Of a stretch of 64,000 nucleotides of DNA, positions 12,064-22,999 are shown in pieces. The stretch is from Thysanoteuthis rhombus (taxonomy: Eukaryota > Mollusca > Cephalopoda > Oegopsida > Thysanoteuthidae): contig OY735215.1 in assembly GCA_963457665.1 (NCBI GenBank), forward strand, positions 32,081,900 to 32,145,899. The letters are read 5' to 3'. Numbering within the stretch: the stretch's first letter is position 1; every line of letters begins with the position of its first letter. The translations under genes were made by a program, and so were the position numbers. The notes below the pieces were generated by a model. That model had not been told where the DNA came from and searched no databases. It was given only the letters and a program-made list of their open reading frames with translations.

Positions 12064-12832
12064 GCAATCTCACTCCAGTTGCGTGGTGGTTACCGCTGGA
12101 GGTTAAGTGATAGCAAGTCTCCTCAAGTCTCCAGCCCTCCTCTCCTCATTCTCACAGACCACAGTAATACTGCAGCTTACAGTTTCACACCGGTTGCCCA
12201 ATGGTCATTGCTGAAGGCTGAGTGACAATAAGTCTACTCAGGTCTTCAGCCAACATCTCTTCTCTTCCTCGCCTATCATGCCAGTGCTGTGGTTCCCATT
12301 TCTGCTTCCATTTCCCTTCCTTTTAGACCGCTGCTAACATTTAGTGTTGCAGTCTGTATATTTCTAGCTCTTTCCTCAGTATCCGTGCGATTCCTGGCAG
12401 TGCTGTGGTCTGTACAGTCTCAATCCTTCCTTTTATCCCCAGCTCCTCCAGTCTTACCCTCAGTGTCTTTGGGACAGTTTCTAGTGTGCCTACTATGACT
12501 GGCACTACCCTGACTTTCATGCTCTACATCTCCTTCAGTTCTCTCGCTAGATCTTGGTATTTTTCCGGATTTTCACTCCCCTTTCTCTTTACTCTATGGT
12601 CTGCAGGCACAGCCACGCAGCTATTATTTGGCAGGCCTTCCTCTTCTTGTCTATGATTACCAAGTCCGGTCTTCTTGCCTGGATGAGGTGGTCGGTTTGG
12701 ATGTCAAAGTCCCAGAGTAATTTGTGGTTGTCATTCTCCAGGGCTGCCTCTGGTTTGTGCTGTTACCACTTTTCCGTATGGTTGAATCCCATTCGTTTAC
12801 TCAGCTCCCATGGTTGAATCCCATTCGTTTAC
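12064..12832 (-). mobile_element. (TAA)n-associated LINE with restriction-like endonuclease, copy B
   Basis: About 770 bp on the minus strand: an untranslated 3' end (12064-12330) followed by the end of the C-terminal domain (12330-12830). Nucleotide blocks match copies C and D (56884, 57699) throughout, including the GACTTTGACATCC...GACCTGGTAATC region. The encoded domain corresponds to the restriction-like endonuclease of R2/R4-type LINEs but is interrupted here. Triplet microsatellites lie on both sides: (TTA)n at the 3' side and (TTA)n-(GTT)n at the truncated 5' side. Diverged and dead. Confidence 0.75.
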
Positions 12833-12882
12833 TTATTATTATTATTATTATTATCATTATTGTTGTTGTTGTTGTTGTTGTC
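12833..12882. repeat. (ATT)n-(GTT)n microsatellite
   Basis: About eight ATT units then about eight GTT units at the 5'-truncated side of LINE copy B. A nearby duplicated block, GGTTGAATCCCATTCGTTTAC, occurs twice at about 12780-12833. Confidence 0.9.
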
Positions 12883-13089
12883 TTTGTGTGCAGATCTACA
12901 ACGAACCAGGCGAACCTAGTGTACCAACCAAAGAAACTAAAAATAAAATGAACAAAATCCGAATTTTGATTTTAACACTGATCTCCCCAAAATATTTTCT
13001 AAACCGGATCTTTCTATGCATCTCATTCACTCGTAGGGTCTGTGGAGCAAACGTTTAAGTACACGGGAAATGAAAACCAAGTTCAGATT

Positions 13090-13345
13090 CCGACTGAGGC
13101 AGTTGGTGCTCATTTTATAACGTTTTCCTTTGGAAAGTAATGAATCCATCCCTTCCCTCAGCTATGGATAAATTACAGGCCAGACTGTGCTTACTAGCCT
13201 TGACCTACCCCAAGCTGTGGGTAGATAGGAGGGTAGACTCGGCTCTCTAGCTTTGGTTGGCAACACATCTAGGAGACGGACAATTCTGATTCCAATCCTG
13301 GGATTCAGCCCCTTAAGCAGACTAGATCCATTTCTTCCAATAGAT
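13090..13345 (+). repeat. Dispersed repeat family C, copy 1
   Basis: Ordered blocks shared with 32925-33075 and 42222-42320: an AGTTGGCGCTCAC-like start, CCTTTGGAAAG, CATCCCTTCCC.CAGCTATGG, then GGTAGACT.GGCTCT and CTTTGGTTGGCAAC. SINE-sized, with no protein similarity seen. The source is unknown. Confidence 0.65.
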
Positions 13346-13499
13346 CAGGTCAGCAATTGTTCTTTGCTGTTGGTAAAATGTAACTTGGAAAGGAGATGGG
13401 CACCGCCAAGTATTTCCCATTGCCCTTAGAGATACTGTAAAGGGGAAGTACTCAGTATAGCATCCCAACGATCTACTGGGTCATGGATTTAACTGGAAA

Positions 13500-14255
13500 A
13501 GGATTTAATCGCATGTCTTGTGTATCGGTTTACTCTTGAATTCAGGGACATTAATCTAAGGCAGTTTTTCGTGTACTGAAACAACGAATTAGATTTATAA
13601 AACACCACATTTTATCGCTTATAAGCCCATTTTAGGAAACACCCACTAAAGTCTTTCTTTTTTTTTTCTTTTTGTTCTTTGCTATCATATTGAAACTTAC
13701 GATACATTTGACTCTTTTGGGGTTTGCTAGGACGAGGTAGGTTATCTGCCCTTGCGACAATCCAAACACATTGCAGCTGGGGTTGCATCATATATCATTG
13801 TCAACAATGATATGACTTTGATGTGGATTATAATATCAAGTGTGAAAATATAGAGAGGGCTTGATTTATGTTCTGTATGTTTATGGGATCCGTGCAACTG
13901 TGTGTCATACGATAAGCTGGGATGTACCAAGAACTTTGATATACACCACCAAAAGAAAATTTTATCGTAAGTTGAGCTTCCTCCGCAGATTTTTTTATAT
14001 GTATATATATATATATATACATGTTTGTTTGAATTAGTGCATATTTCGTGTCTCCATCTTTTACTCGTGGTAACTGATGAATATTTTTTTCTCCATTCCA
14101 GAGAGCAAAGACTGCTTCTATCTTTTTTCCATCGTTCACTATTTTCACCCTTCAGCGAAACTCATCACGGTTGGCTTGTTTTTCCATGTCATGTCGCGTG
14201 AGGCGTGATCATCCCCACCCTTTGAAGCAAGGGTTTGCATGCCATTACCCATTGC
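13500..14255. other. Unassigned stretch
   Basis: AT-rich DNA with a short (TA)n run near 14000. The 106-residue minus frame crosses that microsatellite and is not convincing. Confidence 0.4.
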
Positions 14256-14261
14256 GCGCAA

Positions 14262-14469
14262 GGGTAAGGGTTGATGGGAGCAAGGTCCCAAAGTCAGGGG
14301 TTTTCTATTGGAGATTTTTCCTCTTTCAGGAAGGTTGGCTGTAGAGGTCAGCTAACTTTTCGGGGAGGTATTCAGACAGTATGGCTGATCTGGGTTGATC
14401 CAAGCTCAACTCCTGGACATAAGATTGAGATCCTGGATGTTCCATCGAGGTGTATCATTATTATTATTA

Positions 14470-14522
<53 letters not shown>
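14262..14522 (-). repeat. Repeat unit ending in (ATT)n
   Basis: About 190 bp of moderately GC-rich DNA running into about 22 ATT units (14456-14522). The layout, unique block then triplet tail, resembles the LINE 3' ends elsewhere in the window, but the sequence is not that family. It could be the 3' end of another retroposon on the minus strand. Confidence 0.45.
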
Positions 14523-14529
14523 GTCAGTG

Positions 14530-15260
14530 TAAAGTTTTAACTTAGCATAAGTTCCCGCAACTGATATTTTGACATTACTTGAAATGACATTCATGAAGTT
14601 GGACTGATATAAGTCGATTTCTCCAATTTTAGAACACATCATTTTACTTGGAAAATTCAGTTGAAATTCAAACCAGAATTGTGAAATAAAGTTTGAAGAC
14701 TTACATACTGGTACATTTGTTAACGCTTCTTCATATTAAATCGTTTGTTTAGAAGTGAGTTGTCATAGAGGCAACACGCACCCACTCCTCCTACACCCCT
14801 GTCTCCTGTAACTCATACAGGGATGGTCAGATCGTGTGTTTCCTGCTTTTAATCTGAAAGAGCTTAAAAAATCTACTAGTATGCAGATTTTCACATTCCT
14901 TTCTCATTTGAACGATTTTTTCGAATCCATTGTACTAATGACGTTTTTAACTGTGGTTTGTGACTATACAATGCAACATAGCAATTTATTTTTTACCGTA
15001 TTTAGTACAGTCTGTATCAACATAGAGAAAAGTCTCCAAGGAGACACTAAGCAACTCTCTTCCTCTTCATTCAAAGATTATAACTGCTTATTCTGCTGTC
15101 ATTCTCAAACTGTGAGCTACGGCACAATAGTGTACCGCAACTATTTCCTAAATGTGCTATGTATTTTTTTCCAAATATGCAACCATCGATTTCGAGCCTT
15201 GAAAGTGTCCAGTACAGGTTTTATGTCTGTCCGGATACCGCCACAGAGTTACCAATCGAG
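14530..15260. other. Unassigned stretch
   Basis: The N-terminal 140 or so residues of a 225-residue plus frame (14836-15513) lie here. They are hydrophobic, AT-driven and match nothing I recognise. Only the C-terminal part of that frame is real LINE sequence. Confidence 0.4.
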
Positions 15261-15264
15261 TGAT

Positions 15265-15600
15265 GTAATGCACCGTAGACAGGGAAGAATCATACTTGGT
15301 GTAACATGGGGGTATCACAAGCCTGTACAGTATATTAGAGAAAAAGAAAACAAAAAAAAATTGAAATGGCAATGGGCAGGTCATGTAGCAAGAATCTCAG
15401 ACAACTGCTGGACACCACAACGAAAAACTTGTATCCTCAGAAATCAAAAGCGAAATTGTGACCGACAGAAAATGGTATGCTGTAACGATCTAGACAGGTT
15501 CAAGAGATATTGACGCCGCGACGCGCACGTTAGACAGATCTGGCGGATCTTGAGGGGGGTTTACATCTAAAGACGGGCGTTAAAAAGTTGATGATGAGTA
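15265..15600 (+). mobile_element. RTE-like LINE, 5'-truncated copy 2
   Basis: Encodes RRQGRIILGVTWGYHK, YIREKENKKKLKWQWAG, HVARISDNCWTPQRKT and DLDRFKRY, the same C-terminal block as copy 1 but more diverged. It ends in the characteristic GTTAAAAAGTTGATGATGAG tail. Coding is interrupted just after the RFKRY segment. It is fused in frame to unrelated upstream sequence, which makes a misleadingly long open frame. Confidence 0.8.
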
Positions 15601-15920
15601 AGTATGGGAGCAAGCACAATATAAGAAGAGGCTATAATGAATGACATTAATTGATTGTTATTGCTACAACAAACTTCTCAAATAAATATTTTTTGACAAC
15701 TTATTACTATATTGTCTCGGTATATTGAGAAGAATTTATTGCCTAATTGGAGTAAAGAAAAGCCCAAAATAACCATCAAAGTATTTTTTTGCATTAATCA
15801 GGTTGATCAAAAGTTAAAGAATGGTATTCATTTTATTGATAGGCTATAATGATGGAAGAGTTTGATAGATATCATAAATTTCTTGGTTGATGTATTATCG
15901 GAACCAATATCACCGGCAAC

Positions 15921-16705
15921 ATGGCCGCTCCTGTGAGGAAACAAACTACGCTCTCAAAAAAAAAAAAGAGAATCGTTGCTTTTCCAGGGAATGGTGTATC
16001 AATTTCAGCCATTACAAATGATTTTGAATGATCTAGAAGTGTTGATCACAGAATGATCACCCGAAATGAAGTTAGAATCCAAAGAAATCGTTAAACAGCG
16101 AAGAGGAAGACCGCATGATGATAAGAACATCTTCGGCAGACAGATTCAAGGTTGAGGCTGATATTTCATGCGAGTTAGATGAGAATTCAGGTTTGCAATT
16201 GCCGAGACACGCTGTTTCACGTCAACTGATTGAAGCTGGATTGAGATTTTTGACCCCCGCAGTCAAGCCACTCATCAGTTCGTACGAACCAGAAAGCGCG
16301 TCTTCAGTATTCTACAGAACATGTTCTTCGGACTCCTTAACAGTGGGCCCAGCTTCACTTTAATGATGAATCTGAGGTCAGTCGCCTATTTTGATACAGG
16401 ATAATGCGCCCTGTCATTCAGCAAAGAAAGATAAGGACTACATGAAATAAGAAGGACTCACATTAATGACCTGGCCTTCCCAAAGCCCTAACCTCGATTC
16501 AATTGAACATGGATGTGAACTGATAATAGAGCGTGTTTAAATCCCCAAAACATGAACGATCTTTGGGGAAGATTGGAACTGAATAGAATGAGATCACCCC
16601 AGGGTTTTGCAAAAGAATTAATCGATTAATATGAAAAATAGATACCCAAGGGTGATTAAGAACAAGGGCCGATACAATAAATACCGATTTTGTAATGGAT
16701 CTTGC
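15921..16705 (+). pseudogene. Tc1-like transposase relic with internal deletion
   Basis: A start at 15921 gives MAAPVRKQTTLSKKK, typical of Tc1-like transposases. It is followed, across frames, by a helix-turn-helix stretch (GVSISAITNDF, then ITRNEVRI). 16090-16280 encodes the second DNA-binding segment and linker (TSSADRFKVEADISCELDEN, SRQLIEAGLRFL). The first catalytic Asp survives in FNDES at about 16359-16373. The second is in QDNAPCHSAKKDK at about 16400. WPSQSPNLDSIEH follows at about 16470, with a KNKGRYNKY tail to about 16690. Roughly 75 residues that normally separate the two Asp motifs are missing. Several frame breaks and stops make it non-functional. I did not identify the terminal inverted repeats. 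Confidence 0.85.
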
Positions 16706-16709
16706 CATT

Positions 16710-18120
16710 CTGTTACGATTTTTTACAAGTTTTTTTAATTCATTTCGTAAATTTTGATCCCCATGTTTGCTGCAAAGTCTTTCCTGGTATTGTAGATGCT
16801 TATTTTCCCAATTAAGCCATAACTTTCACAAAATAAAGCCAGATAGGCGAACAATAAGCTGTGAAAAAATGGACAATCTAGTGTATTTCTTTCAGTAATA
16901 ACAATGGATAGAATATTATTATTGTAGCCGTTTCTCATACTTTGTTCACTACTGTATACCAGTATGCTGATATGAAAGTTTTCTTGGTTGACTTCTGAAA
17001 GGTTTTCGCGTAATTCATTCCATCTGTACAATTGGGGTGCCGCGTAGATCAAATATATTTCTTAGTTTTCCACCGCGCAATAAAGTTTGAGAACCACGGC
17101 ATACGGTAAGGGAAAACCTTTCACGTCATGATTCAGGATTTTGTTTGGAGCTATAAATGACAAGCTGAATCGGCACAACAGTCGGATTCGAAGTAGAACA
17201 TCTTAAAATTAAATACCTCCATAGGGCTCGCTGTAATGTAATAGAAGCCTTGATTTATTTATGCTCACTTTTGGGTAGCTGTGACGAACGTTGATAGGTC
17301 TATGGGTGCCAAAATCACTTTCTTTCAGACCAAATTGAAAAAAATTCAAAGCGTTCATAAGAAAGGAAGGGAATAGAGGGTTTTTTTTTTTCATTATATT
17401 TTGATTTTTAAATCGTTTTAAAACGTAACAAAGCCTTCTAATTTAAGAAGTCAAGCCATTTTTTTCACATTCTTTTTTTTTCAATCAATTGGAATCAAAC
17501 ACTTTACTCATAGAAACAAATGTTACCAAATGCTGTGAAAAAACGACTCAAGTTTTAAACAGAAGCCTTTCTTTTTCTTGTTTTCTTTGGATTAAGCTTT
17601 AGATGTTGACCTGTAAGGATTTGTTTGTAGTATTTTTGATTTACTTGACGTATTTTTTCATTTGCTTTTCATACTTTTTAATTTGCCTGGGAAAAGGTAT
17701 ATTTTGGAATAGATAATAATGAAAACACTTCATGCAAGAAATTCAGACAACTTTTTTTTGTTAATTTCATAGATTTTGAATAAATGTATTTATGTTTTGA
17801 ATAAAATTACTTATACGTTTGAATATACCACTAAGACTTTTCAAGTACATACCTAACCATATTCCGACTTGATAATGAATGTAGTACACATCTGAGCAAT
17901 ACCTGCGGAATCTTGGCCAAAACTGCAAACATCAGAAAATTCCTCACCTGTCCTCTTTAATGTAGTGGAAAGGAAAGGTTTCGCAAGAAAAAAAAAGGGT
18001 CTGTAGCTAAACTTGTGTTTACAGAAGAGTTTTCTTAAATATTTGAGGTGAATTTCGGGCAAGCCTTGTAAAAGAAAGTTTCGCCTGGATAAATACATAC
18101 ACAGAGAAGGCAACTCTTTG
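16710..18120. other. Unassigned stretch
   Basis: About 1.4 kb of AT-rich DNA with poly-T and poly-A runs. Minus-strand frames of 61-105 residues have no motif I recognise. Confidence 0.4.
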
Positions 18121-18126
18121 CTATAA

Positions 18127-18398
18127 GTGCCAAACATTTCGTGGGATGGATCCCAGTCGCCTTAGCGAATCGCCTTTTACGATTCTTGTTTGAGAGAAGA
18201 CCTGCGTGAAGAGAGTGATTTTCTTGACTGTTATGGGTAAATATGAGAGTAGCCTAGCGAAGCGCAATTTTGGCTAAATACAATGAGAGGGTACCTCCTA
18301 GCTGATACGTGCCATACATTTTGTGGGATGGATTCCTGTCACTTGGGTAAATTACCACTGGCGATTCTTGTTTGAAGGAAGTCTTGCGTCTACAGAAG
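18127..18398. repeat. Diverged tandem duplication, 182-bp period
   Basis: The block beginning GTGCCAAACATTTCGTGGGA at 18127 recurs at 18309 as GTGCCATACATTTTGTGGGA. Both are followed by CGATTCTTGTTTGA and a (G)TCTTGCGT/CCTGCGT element. Two units, clearly diverged. No coding potential seen. Confidence 0.7.
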
Positions 18399-18399
18399 G

Positions 18400-19205
18400 T
18401 TTTTTTTTTTTAATAACAGAAGTAATTTCTCTGGATGCGCAAACGCCTCCAGCACCAATTGCCTTCACTGGCTGACGGGCTGACGTACCGAAATGAGAGT
18501 AACGTTCCTTGCTCAGTGCTGCCATCATAGATGGTTTTCATCTAAATCTAGAAATTTCTGATTGCGTCTAGATGTCAAAAATTTCTATTTAAATGATTTT
18601 TGTTAAAATAAGTAATATTTTATTTGATTTATAGTAATTAACTAACTGACATTTTAATATATTGAGTAATGTTTTGATAGATCTTGAATATTAAATTCGC
18701 ATTTAATTCATTAATGATACATCATATATTTCTTAGATTTTAGCTATATATCAGAAGAATTTAAATGTTTCTATGTGTTGTAAGATTTTTTTTATTCTAA
18801 TTTAGAAGTAAATTTGAAAATGAAGTTGACAAAACTACCCGAGCTAGATTTTCACGCAAGAAAAGAACTATTGTATCTATCGACCCCAATGAATATCCGT
18901 CATGGTGCAGTGGTTTGCGAACTTATCTCACAAGCGATTTCAAGTGAGGAGTCTCATCACTAGGTACTCTTTAAATCTAGGCTCGTAGTTTAATAAATAA
19001 GAATTTTCTTGGTCATTCGACGAAGACTGAGCTCTTTCAGAACGACTTGCAAGACCAGAGCACAACCAATTCCATTTCCACAAGTGCACCTTTTTCATGT
19101 TTTATGAAGAACAGATTTGCTCCACCCGTTCAATCTAATTAAAACAAAATCGTTAAAATCTATAGTACATAGCGACAATGAACCACCCTCACATATATAT
19201 ATTTA
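18400..19205. other. Unassigned stretch
   Basis: Very AT-rich DNA. No gene, RNA or recognised repeat. Confidence 0.4.
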
Positions 19206-19209
19206 CATA

Positions 19210-20125
19210 TTAGGTTGGAAAGTAAGTCCTGTCGCATTGCTATAACTTTAGGGTTATTTTTCGATTATGTTTGGCAAAACTAATCATGAAATCTTCGGTT
19301 CCAAGCATTCCTCTTGTCTATTAAAAAATAAAGCCTTAAGTTTCAAGACATGCCAGAGATAGTTTGTTCAATTTCGGTCACATGATTTTCCCTCTAAAAA
19401 TTCCCCTCGTTCTGGAATCAAGCTCTCCTAATCGTAATTGAAGAAAATACCAAGTTGACAGCACGGGAAATGGCATATCAGTACAATTCAACCCACACAA
19501 CAATCACAAGCCATTTCTGCGTTTTCGGTAAAGGGTCAAAACTTCGACAATGGTTTCTTCATAATCTGACCAATTCTCAACTCAATCATCACCAGCTCAT
19601 CATTAAGGACGAGACATTCAACCGAAACAATTTTGGGAAGGATCGTTATGATTAACGAACAGTGGATTCACTATAATAACATTCGAGATACAATGATTGT
19701 GACCTAAGGAAAAGCCTGGGCCTGTACTAAAATCAGGATTGCACCCCTGAGAAGGCAATGTTTTATGTTGAGTAGGATATGAAATGTGAGGTCTATCAAG
19801 AAGTGCTAAATCGTTACAAGACAATACTGAGAGATGTTATCGTCAATTGGAAGCATTGCAACAGTTATGTGAAAAAAAAAAAGAAAGAAAGATTCACTAA
19901 TCGATCAGAAAGTTTCTTTCACTCTTGCCTAATAACTCAAGGACATATGTTGCAAGATGCACTCAGGTAACGATTCTGGTTCTGAATAAGGAAATTTTGC
20001 CCCATTCCCGACATGGCAGACATTGTCCCATCAGATTATCACCTTTTTCCGAAGTTTACAACATTGTCTAGACAGGAAATAGTTCATCAATTATATAAAA
20101 GTCTTTCTTCAAAACCTTATACGTG
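19210..20125 (+). pseudogene. Mariner-like transposase relic
   Basis: Starts with a mariner-type terminus (TTAGGTTGGAAAGTAAGTCC) next to TA. Translation across frames gives LTAREMAYQYNSTHTTITSH (paired-like helix-turn-helix), then LRQWFLHNLTNSQLNHH. INEQWIHYNN at about 19650 stands where active copies have GDEKW, so the first catalytic Asp is Asn. MADIVPSDYHLFPK, with the third catalytic Asp, lies at about 20017, then SSKPY. The right terminus is not visible and appears lost. Many frame breaks; dead and old. Confidence 0.85.
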
Positions 20126-20204
20126 AATTTGGTCTGTTTGTGTGTTTGTGTGCACACATGAAAGAAATAATGATGAAGGGATACTTGAAATTTTTCATTA
20201 GCGT

Positions 20205-20295
20205 ATGCTTAGTTGAACCTGTGACCTGCATATTGGCAGACAGACGTTATAACGATTGCTCCATCAACACTTACTTGAAACCTGGTCAAATATCC
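20205..20295 (-). repeat. tRNA-derived SINE head
   Basis: On the minus strand GGAGCAATCGTTATAACG (A-box region) is followed about 30 bases later by GCAGGTCACAGGTTCAACT (B-box). Spacing is tRNA-like, but stems are incomplete, so this is a SINE head rather than a tRNA gene. Confidence 0.55.
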
Positions 20296-20299
20296 AGCC

Positions 20300-21355
20300 A
20301 AGTTCATGATGCTGTCTTATCAGTAGTATTCTTAAAAGAAGAATCTTTTTTTGTTTATTCGACAGAATCATTATTATTCCTCTGAGTGCTTTCAATTTTC
20401 ATTCATACGATTTCGAAAAAAAACATACCCGCTTTCAAAACAAAATAAAATTTGACAATGGAGAAAAAGCTTCGAGTCATACCTGACGTCACGAGACTTC
20501 CGATTTGCGAGAAAACGTTAGCGAAGATTATGGTGGCAGTTCGAAATATCTGTATGTAAAAAAAAAACAAATGAGATTCCTTTTCGTTTGCAATTTCGGC
20601 AATCTTTCGGTTTTGGCCGATATCACTCTGACTTCGTAATGTGTATGAAAGATTGTTTTAAATTTATACCTAAATACGTTCATTTGGAAAGATAAGAAAT
20701 GATATGTCATTTAACAGCCAAGAAATTCGCTTCCACTTTTAATGGTAAAATTAACATTTATAGCCTACAATGTCTTTTTTTTTTCGAACACAATTCGGTC
20801 ATAATGTAAATTCGTAATGTCGACTAAGACACTCCATGAAAATTCATCTGAATTGGGTTTTTGACTCGGCAGCTGTCGTTGGTTGTAAACTGTAATGGCA
20901 GTCATACACTGTAAACAGATCTGCTTTGACTTAATCTGAACTTCATTGCTTTCGAGAAGTTTTTGATAAAAAAAAAAAGAACTTTTAACCGGAAGCGAAT
21001 GATTTAACTCTAAAGTGGTATTTTTATTTTTTATCTTTTCAAATAATCGTATTAACGCTTAAATGTAAATACTTTACATTTCTCTAAATAATGATTGTGA
21101 CCTTCGTTTCGTTCGAAAAATAATTACTTTTGGAGAAAAATTCATGTGTGCAGAAGTTTCAAGTTAGACTAATTTTCTGAAAATTTCGAGGTTCTTTCTG
21201 CTTTCAATCCTATAATGCTTTCGTGTCCTCTGGATATTTACCAGTTTTCAGAAAAATTATTTTTAAAGCCTCCAGGAGATATCGAAGTTTTTTGAAAATA
21301 AATTGTATATTATCGGAATCTTAAATCCAAACTGCCTCTTTGAAACATTTTAATA
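20300..21355. other. Unassigned stretch
   Basis: AT-rich DNA without recognised genes. A perfect CRE palindrome TGACGTCA occurs near 20483 but has no gene context. Confidence 0.4.
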
Positions 21356-21364
21356 AGGATCACA

Positions 21365-21598
21365 CGAAAAGCCGCGCGGACTACGTCTATCTTTCCAATG
21401 AGAGCCTGGACAAGTCTGCCGGGGAGTGTGCGCGAACCTACCCGGGGTGTGCGACACCCTGCCAAAATTCGATTGCACAACATGCTAGTTAGTACACTCT
21501 ATTATGTAAGAGTAATATTGAAGAACGTATTTTATTTCTCCTCGTATTGTCAAATGATAAGTTATTTTCCTCCGGGCAATGCTGGGATTCACTGCTAG
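21365..21598 (+). mobile_element. Helitron-like 3' end, copy 1
   Basis: Ends with a short hairpin (CCGG at 21572-21575 pairing with CTGG at 21582-21585) and then CTAG at 21595-21598 followed by T. This is the Helitron terminus layout: hairpin, about 10 bases, CTRR, host T. The preceding 80 bp (TATTGTCAAATGATAAGTTATTTTCC-type block) match the minus-strand copy at 63309-63400. No Rep/helicase coding is visible, so the element is non-autonomous. The 5' end was not located. Confidence 0.65.
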
Positions 21599-21599
21599 T

Positions 21600-21600
21600 A

Positions 21601-21644
<44 letters not shown>

Positions 21645-21810
21645 TGTGTGTGTGTTATATATTGCGTTATGTCATACAGGAACTCTTATAAGAAATGATA
21701 ACCCGTTATTACTCGAGTATAAATTCTATATAATATAATGCAATTATAGTCATTCTGTCGAATCATATATCCATTTTTCAATAACACACACACACACACA
21801 CACATACATA
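21600..21810. repeat. (TA)n and (CA)n microsatellites around a SINE-tail fragment
   Basis: (TA)n at 21600-21642 and (CA)n at 21784-21806. Between them, TTGCGTTATGTC and CCCGTTATTACTCGAG blocks resemble the 3' tail of the SINE seen near 25.8 and 26.3 kb. Confidence 0.7.
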
Positions 21811-21889
21811 GTATTACAAGGATACACACCCAATGAATGTCAACAATTCGTGCCTAATGCACTCAGTAACCAGCGATATGTTTTGCTCC

Positions 21890-22690
21890 TATAGTTATCA
21901 CTCTCTCCCTCTATGCGTGCATGTGTGTTTTTCTATCTCTTTTGCATTTAATTCTTTTTTTACTCACTCTTTTCCTCTTTTCTCTCATTTTTCTTCTGTC
22001 TTCCTCTTCCTCTTACTCTATCTTTCCCTCTCTCTCTTTTACAACCAATTCTCTTGATTCTTCTCTCTTTTCTCTTCTCTCCCTTACTTTTTTTTTCTTC
22101 AATTATTTTTCTCTTCTCTTTTTCTTCCTCTTCTTCTATTCGTTTTCCTCTTCTCTTTTCCTTCCTCTTCCACTTTAATTTCTTTTCCTCTGTTCGTTTC
22201 ATCACTCGTTCCACTCTCCCCCTTTTTCTTATTTCCTTCTCCCCTCTTACTGCATCTCTCTCTCTTTCCATCAATCTCTTTTCTTTTCTCTCTCTCTCTC
22301 TCTCTCTCGTCTTTATCTACACCATTTTCCCTTTCTCGTTCTCTCCCTTCTTCTTCTCTTGCTCCTTTCCCTCTTCTCTCCCTTCTTGCCGCTCGCTCTC
22401 TCACCTCCCTTCTTCTTCTTCATCTTCGTCTTCTTCTTCTTCTTCTCTCTCCATATCCTCTTCGCTTCTCTCTGTTTTCACCTCTCCTTTCTCTTCCTCT
22501 CGCTTCTCTTCATATTTCCTCTCTCCCTTTCTCCTTCTTTTTCATCATCTCCTTTCTCCTTATCTCTTCATCCCTCTCCCCCTCTCTCTTCTCCTTCTCA
22601 GCACCTCTTCTTCTCCCGCCTTCTCTCACCTTCCATATCTTCTCTTTCCTTTCTCTTCTTTTTTCCTCCTGCTTCATCCCTCCTTTTGAT
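21890..22690. repeat. Long polypyrimidine (CT-rich) tract
   Basis: About 800 bp, almost entirely C and T on the plus strand, as imperfect CTT, CCTT and (CT)n units. The open frames of up to 211 residues here are Ser/Phe/Leu-rich translations of the tract and not genes. Its mirror, a purine-rich tract, follows at 23000-23790. Confidence 0.9.
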
Positions 22691-22995
22691 CGCCCCACCC
22701 CACTCTCGATGGAAGCAAATCCCACCCCCCACCCTCCTATCAGGTCCAACCGTCGCTAGAATCAGCCTCCCACCGGGCACTGCCACCCTTACCCTATCCA
22801 ATATATCAATCGGCACTTCCGAACGAAGGATTGCATTTTATCTATCCAGGTGTACTTTTGCCATGGCCGGTCATTCTCGCCCCCCGCCACCACCTAATAC
22901 ACACTCGCCACCACCGTCAAATCCAGACCCACCCCTCTACCCGACCTAGTCACACCACTCATGCTCTGTACCCAGTTACCATGGCAACAAGAAAT
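22690..22995. promoter_or_regulatory. GC-richer island with RFX X-box
   Basis: A 300-bp island, notably richer in C, G and CpG than its surroundings, sits between the pyrimidine and purine tracts. It contains GTTACCATGGCAAC at 22975-22988, a full X-box (two inverted GTTRCC half-sites with a 2-base spacer), the binding site of RFX factors that control ciliary genes. GGGGGTAAGT, matching a splice donor, occurs about 50 bases downstream. The role is inference: a promoter or enhancer of a gene not visible in this window, perhaps across the assembly gap. It could equally be chance in biased sequence. Confidence 0.35.
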
Positions 22996-22999
22996 AGGT

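Noticed and set aside
14836-15260. N-terminal part of a 225-residue frame
   Set aside because: Only the C-terminal end is LINE-derived; the upstream part is unrelated sequence that happens to be open.
22054-22949. Open frames of 211 and 196 residues on the plus strand
   Set aside because: They are Ser/Phe/Leu/Pro translations of a CT-rich tract in several overlapping frames, with no start context or domain.
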